The translations under genes and the position numbers were made by a program. A stretch of DNA of 64,000 nt, taken from assembly GCF_003751945.1 (NCBI RefSeq), contig NZ_RJKL01000001.1, positions 3,162,001 to 3,226,000 on the forward strand. Direction: 5' to 3'. The notes beneath the pieces were generated by a model. It was given only the letters and a program-made list of their open reading frames with translations, was not told the DNA's origin and ran no database searches. Shown one piece after another: positions 17,526 through 25,383 of this stretch. The stretch comes from Couchioplanes caeruleus (lineage in GTDB: Bacteria; Actinomycetota; Actinomycetes; Mycobacteriales; Micromonosporaceae). The first letter of the stretch is position 1. Each line of letters opens with the position of its first letter.

Positions 17526-17789
17526 ATGACGGCGCCGCGGCCCCCGCGCTGGTTCTCGGCCGAGGACATCGTCCACGGCCGGGTCAGCCTCGCGGGTTAC
17601 CCGTTCCGCTACATCTGGATCAACGCGACCCCGTCGAGCGGCTTCCGGGTGACCGTGGCGAGCGGCTCCACGGTCGCCGCCATGGTCGACATGGTCTTTA
17701 CCGCGGCCGAGATGCTGGAGGCCGAGGGTTGGCAGGTCGTCAACTTCGAGCAGGACGGAAAGGTCGCCTACCTGCGCCGGCCCGCCTAG
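17526..17789 (+). CDS. Hypothetical protein ending the WXG100 cassette
   Basis: 87 residues, 6 bases after the lipoprotein stop, so probably the last gene of the 15042-17789 operon. It is mixed alpha/beta: SLAGYPFRYIWINATPSSGF, a valine-rich strand, then a helix TAAEMLEAEGWQVVNFEQDG and a final strand. No signal peptide or membrane segment is visible. I do not recognise a family. It is found after a type VII-like substrate set, so a cytoplasmic accessory or immunity-like role is possible but unsupported. Confidence 0.65.
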   Translation: MTAPRPPRWFSAEDIVHGRVSLAGYPFRYIWINATPSSGFRVTVASGSTVAAMVDMVFTAAEMLEAEGWQVVNFEQDGKVAYLRRPA

Positions 17790-17822
17790 CCCGGCCCGCC
17801 TAGCCCGGCCCGCCTGGCCCGA
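17776..17822. repeat. 14-base tandem repeat between convergent genes
   Basis: The unit CCGGCCCGCCTAGC is repeated about three times with small changes, beginning in the last codons of the 87-residue gene and running into the gap before the convergent transporter gene. Each unit carries a potential TAG stop. It may be a simple slippage product or help end transcription. Confidence 0.6.
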
Positions 17823-17857
17823 ACCGGCCAGCCCTCAACCGCCCGGCCCCGGACCGG

Positions 17858-18799
17858 CTAGCCCCGAACCGGGTCGGCGCCTCCGGCCGCGACGGGTTCG
17901 TCGGGGTGGCCCGCCGGCGGGGTCCTGCGGTCGCCGCCGCCCGCGACTCCCCACACGGCCGCGGCGAGGACGAGCACGCCACCCACGATCTGCAGTGCCG
18001 ACACCCCCTTGTGCAGCAGAAGTGCCGTGGCTGCGACGCTCACGACCGGCTCCACCACGCTGAGGATGGCGGCCTGGGTCGGTCCGACCGCCGCCAGTCC
18101 CGCGAAGAAGCAGCCGATCGCCACGATGGTCGAGATCACGGCCACCCCGACCACCGCCGCCCATCCTCGTGGGCTGACCGTCAGGTCGATCGCGCCGCCG
18201 GCGAAGCCCGTCACGGCGAAGGAGACGGCGGCGAAGGCGATGACGTACGCGGCCGTGGTGAACGGCGGCAGCGTGCTGGAGAAGCGGTCACCGGCGACGA
18301 TGTAGACGGCGTACGTGAGAGCGGCGCCGAGCGCCAGCAGCACGCCGGCCACCCGTACCCCGCCGGTCGGTGCGCCCAGCACGATGACCACGCCGACCAG
18401 GGACAGACCGATCGATGCGAGCCGGGTCAGGGGTGGCGGCGTCCGCTCGATGACCGAGGTGAGCAGCACGACGAGCGCGGGATACAGATAGAGCAGGAGG
18501 ACGGCCAAGGTCGGCGAGATGTACCGGACCGCCGTGAAGTACAGAGTGGACTGTGCGGCGTACAGCACTGCGCCCAGGAGTGCGAACCGCGCCAGCGCGC
18601 GCCTTCCGGGCCACACCAGCGTCCGGGTCAGGGCGAGGTAGCCGAGCAGCGCCGCCGCGGCGATGGCGAACCGCAGCAGCAGCAGGGTCTGTACGCCCAT
18701 GCCTTCGGCGTACGCGTACTGGGCGAAGATCGGCATGAGGCCGAAACCCGCGGCAGCGACGATGACGAGCAACCGCCCGCGCAGATCGGTCCACGACAT
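17858..18799 (-). CDS. EamA/DMT family transporter
   Basis: 313 residues with about ten transmembrane helices arranged as two EamA halves (residues about 10-140 and 150-285). The helix-start patterns GFGLMPIFAQYA and ALGAALTYAVYIVAGD and the end-of-half VSVAATALLLHKGVSALQ are typical of drug/metabolite transporters that export amino acids or metabolites. A charged, Pro-rich cytoplasmic tail closes it. It faces away from the saccharopine dehydrogenase pair across a 157-base gap, so export of lysine or a related compound is an attractive guess. No Shine-Dalgarno is clear before ATG 18799. Confidence 0.9.
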   Translation of the reverse strand: MSWTDLRGRLLVIVAAAGFGLMPIFAQYAYAEGMGVQTLLLLRFAIAAAALLGYLALTRTLVWPGRRALARFALLGAVLYAAQSTLYFTAVRYISPTLAVLLLYLYPALVVLLTSVIERTPPPLTRLASIGLSLVGVVIVLGAPTGGVRVAGVLLALGAALTYAVYIVAGDRFSSTLPPFTTAAYVIAFAAVSFAVTGFAGGAIDLTVSPRGWAAVVGVAVISTIVAIGCFFAGLAAVGPTQAAILSVVEPVVSVAATALLLHKGVSALQIVGGVLVLAAAVWGVAGGGDRRTPPAGHPDEPVAAGGADPVRG

Positions 18800-18956
18800 G
18801 GTGCAGGCTTCGTTCCGTTCCTGAAGGCGGCCCGGGTCGGCAGCGTTCCCATCATCACCGGTCGGTCAAACGCATTCATGCACGCCAAAGAAAAAGGGAC
18901 TTCGTCGCAATGCCTTACGGTGGGCACGTGACGACCGAAGCTAGATCGAGGTAACG

Positions 18957-19994
18957 ATGCTTGAGCTGTGGATTCGACATGAGACGCGCTCGTCCGAGCG
19001 GCGCTGCCCGCTCAGCCCCGCGGATGCCGGGACCCTGGTCCGCCGCGGGGCCCGGATCACCGTCGAGGAGTCGCCGCAACGGATCTATCCGCTCGCCGAC
19101 TACGCCGCCCAGGGCTGCGAAACCGCTCCGGCGGGCGCCTGGGTGGACGCGCCGCCGGACGCCGTCGTCCTCGGCCTGAAGGAGCTTCCCGACGAACCGG
19201 CTCGGCTGCGGCACCGGCATGTGTTCTTCGGGCACGCGTACAAGGGCCAGCCCGGCGCACGCCAACTGCTGGAGCGCTTCCGAGAGGGTGGCGGCACCCT
19301 GCTCGACCTGGAACAGCTCGCCGACGAGGCGGGGCGCCGTCACGCGGCCTTCGGCTACTGGGCCGGATTCGTGGGAGCGGCGCTCGGGGTGCTCCAGCAG
19401 CACGGTGACCTGACCGCGCCCCTCCAGCCGACCACCAGTGCCGACCTCGTGGAGAAGCTCCGGCGGTACCGCGACCGGCCGAGCGGCGATGCCCTGGTGA
19501 TCGGCGCGCTCGGCCGCAGCGGCCGGGGCGCCGTCGCCGCCCTCGCCGAAGCCGGAGTCTCGACGACCCGGTGGGACGTCGCCGAGACACGCCATCTTGA
19601 TCGTGCCGCTCTGCTGCGGCACGAGCTGCTCGTCAACGCGGTCCTGACCGGCGCCGGCACCGAGCCCTTACTCCGGCGTACGGACCTGGCGGATCCCGGT
19701 TGCCGGCTGCGCTGCGTCGTCGACGTCAGCTGCGATCCGGGATCGCCGTACAACGCGCTTCCGATCTACGACGCCGTCACGACCTGGGAGGCACCGGCGA
19801 CCGCCGCCGGGCCGGTCGCGGTCATCGCGATCGACAATCTGCCCTCCCTGCTGCCGAAGGACGCCACCGACAGCTTCTCCGCGGACCTGCTGCCGCACCT
19901 GATGGATCTCGATGGGCTCGGCGGCTCGTGGGGACGTTGCGCGGCGGCCTACCGGGCCGCCGTCGAAGGCCTGCCGACAAGCGAGGTTCCCTGA
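18957..19994 (+). CDS. Saccharopine dehydrogenase, lysine-forming type (Lys1-like / lysine-ketoglutarate reductase)
   Basis: 345 residues. The start MLELWIRHETRSSERRCPLSP matches the alanine dehydrogenase/PNT-like N-terminal fold of NAD-dependent saccharopine dehydrogenase. VFFGHAYKGQPG, FGYWAGFVGAALGV and the dinucleotide segment ALVIGALGRSGRGAVAAL follow. It interconverts lysine plus 2-oxoglutarate with saccharopine. The next gene, one base downstream, encodes the second enzyme, so together they can carry lysine to aminoadipate semialdehyde and glutamate. The direction in vivo is not shown by the sequence. GAGG upstream of ATG 18957 is the ribosome site. Confidence 0.87.
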   Translation: MLELWIRHETRSSERRCPLSPADAGTLVRRGARITVEESPQRIYPLADYAAQGCETAPAGAWVDAPPDAVVLGLKELPDEPARLRHRHVFFGHAYKGQPGARQLLERFREGGGTLLDLEQLADEAGRRHAAFGYWAGFVGAALGVLQQHGDLTAPLQPTTSADLVEKLRRYRDRPSGDALVIGALGRSGRGAVAALAEAGVSTTRWDVAETRHLDRAALLRHELLVNAVLTGAGTEPLLRRTDLADPGCRLRCVVDVSCDPGSPYNALPIYDAVTTWEAPATAAGPVAVIAIDNLPSLLPKDATDSFSADLLPHLMDLDGLGGSWGRCAAAYRAAVEGLPTSEVP

Positions 19995-19995
19995 C

Positions 19996-21138
19996 ATGAC
20001 GAACCCACTCGCCGCCCGCGGTGTGGTGCACTGGGTCGGCGCCGGGCGCTCCAGCGGCGCCGGGATCGTCACCCTGACCGAGCACGCCGCGGTGACCCTC
20101 TGGGCCCGACGACCGGAACGCGCCCAGGGCCTCGCCGACCGGTTGAAGCTGGACGGCCGGGTCGGCGTCCGCCCGCTCGGCGAGCTCGCGGAGACCGTAC
20201 GCCCGGGCGACGTGGTGGTGTCGATGCTCCCCGCGACCGAGCACGCCGGCCTGCTCCGCCTCTGCCTCGACCGGGGCGCGCACTTCGCGAACACCAGTTA
20301 CCTCTCCGACGACATCGCCGCCGCGGCCGGGCAACTGGCCGCCGCCGGGCTGGTGGCCGTCGTCGAGGCCGGTCTGGACCCGGGGATCGACCACCTCATG
20401 GCCCACCGCCTGGTCGCCGACGGGCGCCGCGCGATGGGCGACGACGCCGTCGCCGACTTCACCTCCTACTGTGGCGGGCTGCCCGCGGTCCCGAACGAAT
20501 TCCGGTACAGGTTCTCGTGGGCGCCCCGCGGGGTGCTCCGTGCCCTGCTGAGCGAGGCGCGGTTCATCGACGGGGGCGAGGTGCGCACGGTCGCCCGTCC
20601 GTGGCAGGCCATCACACCGGTCACCATCGGCGGCGAGCGCTTCGAGGGCTATCCCAACCGCGACAGCACGACGGCGATCAGGCAGTACGCGCTCCCCGGA
20701 GGGTGGCGGCTCGACCGGTTCATCCGGGGCACCCTCCGGCTGGACGGCTGGTCCGCGGCGTGGGCCCAGGTCTTCCGGGAGCTGACCGAGGCCGACGACG
20801 CACGGGTGGACGCGCTGGCGGACGAGCTCGCCGCGCGCTATCCGGCTACCGCTCAGGACCAGGACCGCGTCGTGCTCCACACCGGACTGTCGTTGCGTAC
20901 GCCGGACGGCCGAAGCTGGACCGGCTCCTATCACCTCGACGTCGAGGGCGACGCGTCCGGCTCCGCCATGGCCAGATGCGTGTCGCTCACGCTCGCGGCC
21001 GCCGTACGCGAGATCCTCGACGGCCAGGTGACGCCGGGCCTGCACCAGGCGGCATCCGAACCGGACCGGGTCGCCCGCTGGTGGCGCTACCTCGCCGAAG
21101 CCGGCCTCACGATCCACCACACGTCCGCGCAGGAGTGA
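19996..21138 (+). CDS. Saccharopine dehydrogenase, glutamate-forming type (Lys9-like)
   Basis: 380 residues beginning one base after the previous stop. An N-terminal Rossmann fold has GVVHWVGAGRSSGAGI, a variant of the usual GxGxxG, then VTLWARRPERAQGLADRL. The middle has VVEAGLDPGIDHLMAHRL and FTSYCGGLP, closely matching saccharopine reductases (Lys9, LKR/SDH C-terminal half). It cleaves saccharopine to aminoadipate semialdehyde and glutamate, or runs in reverse. With its partner it forms the saccharopine pathway, known in some bacteria for lysine degradation. A true aminoadipate semialdehyde dehydrogenase is not in the window. Confidence 0.88.
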   Translation: MTNPLAARGVVHWVGAGRSSGAGIVTLTEHAAVTLWARRPERAQGLADRLKLDGRVGVRPLGELAETVRPGDVVVSMLPATEHAGLLRLCLDRGAHFANTSYLSDDIAAAAGQLAAAGLVAVVEAGLDPGIDHLMAHRLVADGRRAMGDDAVADFTSYCGGLPAVPNEFRYRFSWAPRGVLRALLSEARFIDGGEVRTVARPWQAITPVTIGGERFEGYPNRDSTTAIRQYALPGGWRLDRFIRGTLRLDGWSAAWAQVFRELTEADDARVDALADELAARYPATAQDQDRVVLHTGLSLRTPDGRSWTGSYHLDVEGDASGSAMARCVSLTLAAAVREILDGQVTPGLHQAASEPDRVARWWRYLAEAGLTIHHTSAQE

Positions 21139-21211
21139 ACCTTCTCAGGCCGGACCGACTCGTCGTACGTCCGGAAGATCGCGCGGGGAACCCCGGAATT
21201 CCACGGACGCG

Positions 21212-22336
21212 TCAGCAGTCCGGAACGTTCGGCAACCGGTTACCCGGCGTCTTGACGTAGATGTTGGTCATGTAACCGCCGAACTGTGGCAGGTACGCCC
21301 ACAAGGAGTTGCGGTACGTATCGATCACGACCTCCTCGCCCGGCTTCTGGCAGGAGACGAGGACGTCGACACCCGCCGGAACGGTCGCGAGGACCGTGGA
21401 GTCGGTGGTAGTGGGCTTGGAGCGCACCCGGACGCCCGCACCCCACGTACCGAAAGACGCGCCGGAAAGCGGGCTCGCGCCGGGAACGCGCAGAGACCGG
21501 GTGACGGTGGTGACGTTGTTGTACGCGACGGAGAACGGCGTGCCGTCCGGATGCAGGGTCAGCACGACCACGATGCTGCGGTCGCCCGGGCCGACGGTGC
21601 CCGTGGTGTGCAGCACCTCCCCCACCAGGTCCACGGATGCGGCGGCGAGGACGCGTGCCGTTCCGCCGCCGCAGGTCTTCGGGGCATCTCCGAATCCCGA
21701 CCAGCCCTGCTTCACGGCCCAGGGCCGCGCGAACACGCCGGGTATGCCGAAGTGCTGGTCGTAGGTGTCGGCCGCGCAACGGGTGCTGTGGCGCAGATTG
21801 TCCATGACGAACCGGCGGACCGGTTCCGGAGCGGTATCGAGAACGTACCGGTAGATCCGTACGACGTCGGCGGCGGCGACCGCGGTATAGCCCCAGTAGC
21901 CGCGCTGCGCGCTTGCCGGCGGGGCCGTGTCGCGCAGCTCGAGCCGCGCGACCATTCGGTTGACTACCTGCTCGTAGCCGTTCCTGGACCAGTAGTAGGT
22001 GGCCGCGTCGTCGTCGCTGCCGCGCAGCATGGCGGTGAGGCGGGCACGGTCGGCATCCGGAACCGCGTAGCCGGGGCCGCGGTCCCAGAAGAAGTCCAGC
22101 GCGATGAGCAGCTTCACGATGGACGCCGCCCGGAACTGCCGGTCGGCGTTGTGCTGCACGGTGAAGGCCGAGGCCTGCCGGTCGTAGACGGCGACTCCCG
22201 CCGTGACGCCGGCCGGCACCCCGACCGCCGGTGCGGCGGGACCGGCCGCGCGGGCCGGCGCCGGTGCCGCCGCCGCGAGCAACAGCGCAACGGCGGCGAT
22301 CAGACCTGCCAGTGGTTGCCGGACACGGAAACGCAT
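21212..22336 (-). CDS. Secreted serine hydrolase (beta-lactamase fold) with SH3-like C-terminal domain
   Basis: 374 residues from ATG 22336 with AAGGAG upstream. A signal peptide (1-30, ending APARA-AG) is clear. The catalytic S-x-x-K is Ser72-Ile-Val-Lys75 in FRAASIVKLL, as in class A beta-lactamases and penicillin-binding proteins; the VKQGWSGF segment may stand in for the K-T-G motif. The last 85 residues (GVRVRSKPTTTDSTVL onward) read as a bacterial SH3-like domain, which usually binds peptidoglycan. It is probably a cell-wall-associated peptidase or esterase rather than an antibiotic-resistance enzyme. Confidence 0.82.
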   Translation of the reverse strand: MRFRVRQPLAGLIAAVALLLAAAAPAPARAAGPAAPAVGVPAGVTAGVAVYDRQASAFTVQHNADRQFRAASIVKLLIALDFFWDRGPGYAVPDADRARLTAMLRGSDDDAATYYWSRNGYEQVVNRMVARLELRDTAPPASAQRGYWGYTAVAAADVVRIYRYVLDTAPEPVRRFVMDNLRHSTRCAADTYDQHFGIPGVFARPWAVKQGWSGFGDAPKTCGGGTARVLAAASVDLVGEVLHTTGTVGPGDRSIVVVLTLHPDGTPFSVAYNNVTTVTRSLRVPGASPLSGASFGTWGAGVRVRSKPTTTDSTVLATVPAGVDVLVSCQKPGEEVVIDTYRNSLWAYLPQFGGYMTNIYVKTPGNRLPNVPDC

Positions 22337-22533
22337 CGTGCTCCTTCAATCGGCTTGCACCCTGCTGGAACAGCGTCGCGAGGATGCCGCGGGCCGGGAA
22401 CCTGAAAGGTTGCAGGATGTGCCGCCGGCTTCCCCGCCCTAACGTTCCTCGCGTCGGAGATCCGGCCATACGCGCAGCAATGACGGGGGCGTGGACATGG
22501 CCGGGCCGGTTGCAGGGAGAGCGGTACACGGAA

Positions 22534-23475
22534 ATGCAGTCACAGAGACGGTCGGTACAGCTGGCGTGCCTCCTCATGGTCGCCGGTGTGGTGTCGACGG
22601 GATGTGCGGCGCGGACGAAGTCGCCGTCCGTCGCCCCGCCTCCACCGTCGCCTCCCGCCGTGTCGCTCGACGGTCCGGTGCGTGACATCACGGCCGAGGA
22701 GGCCGAGCTACTCGAACTCGGCGAGCAGACGCTGCTCAAGCGGTGCCTCGAGCGGGCGGGCTTCCAGTGGACGATCGAGGCCCCGGTGGCCGGCGACCGG
22801 GATTTCCCGTACGTCCTGGACGACGTGGCGTGGGCCCGGGCGCACGGCTACGGCTCGGACGTACGGGAGGAGATCCGCCGAGCGCGGGAGTCGGATGCCA
22901 ATCGGAGGTACACGCTGACGTTGACGCCGGAGCGCCGGCAGGCGGCGACCGAGGCGCTGAACGGCGACCTCCGGCCGGGCCGGGACGCCGGTGTCGTGTC
23001 GGTGCGGTTGCCGAACGGGATGGTGGTCCGGCGCAGCGAACACGGCTGCCAGGCGGAGGCGGAGCGTGCGCTCTACGGCGATCTGACCCGCTGGACCCGG
23101 GTCCGCGGTGTGGTCAGCGTGCTCAAGGACGCGGTCCGGCAGCGGGTGCTCGGCGATGCCCGCTACACGGCGGCGGTCACCCGCTGGTCGCGGTGCATGG
23201 CCGCCGCCGGGCACCGGTACGCCTCACCGGCGGACACCCGCGGCGCCTTCGCGGACACGCCGGCGACCGGGCCGAGCCGTACCCGGGAGCTGGTCGTCGC
23301 GCAGGCCGAGGCGACCTGCGCCACGAAGACCGACCTGTCCGCCACGGCCGCGAAGCTCTCCCGCCACTACACGGACGCGCTGAACGCCGAGCATCGCGCG
23401 GACGTCGACCTGGCGCTGCGTCTGCGCGTACAAGCCCTGCTCCCCGCCCGGACGGCTGTCGACGCCCAGCCGTAA
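22534..23475 (+). CDS. Putative lipoprotein of unknown function
   Basis: 313 residues from ATG 22534. The signal peptide ends V-S-T-G-C at about residue 24, a permissive lipobox, followed by a Ser/Pro-rich spacer (PPPPSPPAV) typical of envelope lipoproteins. The mature domain is helical, with Cys residues in LLKRCLERAGF, EHGCQAEAERAL, WSRCMAAAGH and EATCATKTDL. This spacing recalls secreted actinobacterial proteins with disulfide-linked helices. No enzyme motif is seen. A better-positioned ribosome site is lacking (AGGGAGA is about 16 bases upstream). It is divergent from the serine hydrolase gene. Confidence 0.75.
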   Translation: MQSQRRSVQLACLLMVAGVVSTGCAARTKSPSVAPPPPSPPAVSLDGPVRDITAEEAELLELGEQTLLKRCLERAGFQWTIEAPVAGDRDFPYVLDDVAWARAHGYGSDVREEIRRARESDANRRYTLTLTPERRQAATEALNGDLRPGRDAGVVSVRLPNGMVVRRSEHGCQAEAERALYGDLTRWTRVRGVVSVLKDAVRQRVLGDARYTAAVTRWSRCMAAAGHRYASPADTRGAFADTPATGPSRTRELVVAQAEATCATKTDLSATAAKLSRHYTDALNAEHRADVDLALRLRVQALLPARTAVDAQP

Positions 23476-23489
23476 CACCCACTCAGTCT

Positions 23490-23507
23490 CCGTGGTCACC
23501 ACCACGG
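23490..23507. promoter_or_regulatory. Inverted repeat ahead of the I36-type inhibitor gene
   Basis: CCGTGGT (23490-23496) and ACCACGG (23501-23507) pair perfectly around a 4-base spacer. They lie 14 bases after the lipoprotein stop and 33 bases before ATG 23540. It could be a short terminator of the first gene or an operator/leader hairpin of the second. Confidence 0.35.
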
Positions 23508-23539
23508 TTCCGGTAACACCACCTCATGAGGAGAAACAG

Positions 23540-23941
23540 ATGAAGGTGCGCTACGCACTGGCCGGCGCGCTCACCGCGGCCGCCGTCGGACTGGTCATGG
23601 CGCCGGCCCCGGCGCAGGCCGCCGTCGGCGACGGAAACGTCTACGTCTGGAACGAGGCGGGCTTCAACGGCCACCGCTGCGCATGGGTCGGCAACTCCGC
23701 CGACTGGACGGGCGCCGGATGCCGCAACAGGGCCAGCTCCGTCTTCAACAACGGCTACCTGGGCGGTAACGACGACGTCCGGATGTACTGGGACACCAAC
23801 TACGGTGGCGCTTCCATCTGCGTCTGGCGCGGCGCCACCATCGAGAACCTGCAGACCGTGGCGTTCCCGCACAACGGCGCGGGTGGCGGTCAGAACGCGA
23901 ACGACAACATCTCCTCGCACAAGTGGGTCGCGAGCTGCTGA
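23540..23941 (+). CDS. Secreted peptidase-inhibitor I36-like protein
   Basis: 133 residues with GAGGAG 6 bases before the ATG. A signal peptide (1-28, cut after AQA or AQAA) is followed by a beta-gamma-crystallin-like domain with aromatic strands NVYVWNEAGFNGH, DDVRMYWDTNYGG and ICVWRG. Cysteines (Cys47, 61, 93 and the C-terminal one) probably form two disulfides. This matches the family I36 (SMI, Streptomyces metalloproteinase inhibitor) group, though many members lack tested inhibition. It is probably strongly expressed, given the good ribosome site and terminator. Confidence 0.85.
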   Translation: MKVRYALAGALTAAAVGLVMAPAPAQAAVGDGNVYVWNEAGFNGHRCAWVGNSADWTGAGCRNRASSVFNNGYLGGNDDVRMYWDTNYGGASICVWRGATIENLQTVAFPHNGAGGGQNANDNISSHKWVASC

Positions 23942-23960
23942 TCGCAGATCCCACGTGTAA

Positions 23961-23993
23961 CGCCCTCGGAGACCTGGTCTCCGAGGGCGTTTC
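23961..23993 (+). terminator. Intrinsic terminator after the I36-like gene
   Basis: A perfect 14-bp stem (23961-23974 with 23976-23989) closes on a single base and is followed by TTT. It lies 19 bases after the stop at 23941. The symmetry lets it also serve the convergent nucleotide-sugar dehydrogenase gene ending at 24018. Confidence 0.85.
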
Positions 23994-24017
23994 CACTACC
24001 GGCTCACTACCGGCTCG

Positions 24018-25274
24018 CTAGAGCCGGAGCGCGTCGTCCGTGCTGGTGACGCCGCGCGTGTCGAAGAAGCGCTTCGACATCGCCGCGAGCTTGTCCGCGT
24101 CGTAGTCGCGGTGGTTCTGGACGAGGATCACCAGGTCGGCCGAGGTGACCGCGCCCTCCAGATCGTCCACCTTCATGACCTCGACGCCCGGCCGCCACTC
24201 CGCGACGTGCGGATCGTGATAGCTGATCTTCGCACCGAGATTGCCCAGGTCACGAGCGAGCGGAACGGCCGGGGACTCACGCTCGTCCCCGATGTTCGCC
24301 TTGTACGTGATACCGAGCAGCAGGATGTTCGCGCCGGTCGTGGCCAGGCCCGCCTCGTTGAGGATGTTCTGGGCACGCCGTGCCACGTAGGCCGGCATCG
24401 TGGCGTTGATCTCCTGCGCGAGCTCGACGAACCGGAACGGATAGCCGAGTCGTACGCGCACGTTGTGGCTCAGGTAGTTCGGGTCGATCGGGATGCAGTG
24501 ACCGCCCACACCCGGCCCTGGGTAGAAGGCCTGGAACCCGAACGGCTTGCTGGACGCCGCCCGGATGACATCCCACAGGTCGATGTCGAGCCGGTGGCAG
24601 AACTTGGCCATCTCGTTGACGAGCGCGATGTTGACGTGCCGGTAGGTGTTCTCGAGCAGCTTGGCAGTCTCGGCCTCCCGGGTGCCCTTGGTCCGCACCA
24701 CGGTGTCGATGAACCGTCCGTACAGGGCCGCCGCGGCCTCCGTGCACGCCGGCGTGTGACCGCCGACGACCTTGGGCGTGTTACGGGGGCCGAACTCCTC
24801 GTTGCCCGGATCGATGCGCTCCGGAGAGAACGCCAGGTGGAAGTCCTGACCCGCAATGAGGCCGCCGGCCTCGAGGAGGGGACGCACCAATTCGTCGGTG
24901 GTACCCGGGTAGGTCGTCGATTCGAGAATGACGAGCATGCCGGGCTGAAGATTGCGCGCGACGGCGTCCGTGGCCGACTGGACGGCACCGAGGTCGGGGC
25001 CGCCCTCCTCGAGCAGCGGCGTCGGCACGCAGATGATGGCCGCCTTGGCCGTGGCGATCTCGCGTTCGTCGGTCGTCGCGCGGAAGCCGCTCGCCTTCAT
25101 GCTGACGATGTCGTCGTCGGAGAGATCGTCGACATGGGACCGGCCGGCGTTGAGCGACTCCACCAACGCCTGGTTGACGTCGAAGCCGATCACGGACATA
25201 CCGGCCCTGGTCGCCTCGCGAGCCAGCGGGAGGCCCACGTATCCGAGCCCGAGAATTACTATGTCGACAGCCAC
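24018..25274 (-). CDS. Nucleotide-sugar dehydrogenase (UDP-HexNAc or UDP-glucose type)
   Basis: 418 residues from GTG 25274 with AAGGAG upstream. The N-terminal NAD fold VILGLGYVGLPLA, central Lys205 in ETAKLLENTYR, catalytic Cys260 in GPGVGGHCIPIDPNYL and C-terminal half GITYKANIGDERESPAVPL are complete. The GGHCIPIDP form with the LLENTYR pattern is closer to WecC/WbpA enzymes (UDP-N-acetylhexosamine dehydrogenases) than to Ugd, and a separate Ugd is at 31393. It makes an acidic nucleotide sugar, probably for the processive synthase at 26274. It follows the GH26-like gene by 109 bases on the same strand. Confidence 0.88.
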   Translation of the reverse strand: MAVDIVILGLGYVGLPLAREATRAGMSVIGFDVNQALVESLNAGRSHVDDLSDDDIVSMKASGFRATTDEREIATAKAAIICVPTPLLEEGGPDLGAVQSATDAVARNLQPGMLVILESTTYPGTTDELVRPLLEAGGLIAGQDFHLAFSPERIDPGNEEFGPRNTPKVVGGHTPACTEAAAALYGRFIDTVVRTKGTREAETAKLLENTYRHVNIALVNEMAKFCHRLDIDLWDVIRAASSKPFGFQAFYPGPGVGGHCIPIDPNYLSHNVRVRLGYPFRFVELAQEINATMPAYVARRAQNILNEAGLATTGANILLLGITYKANIGDERESPAVPLARDLGNLGAKISYHDPHVAEWRPGVEVMKVDDLEGAVTSADLVILVQNHRDYDADKLAAMSKRFFDTRGVTSTDDALRL

Positions 25275-25383
25275 GGTGACTCCTTGGTTCCTGGATGGGC
25301 ACCGTACGCCCAGCCAAAGGTAAGACCGGTTCGGGCGGTCACACCCGAACCGAAGTTCGTCGGAATTCTGTTCTCGAGCCGGC

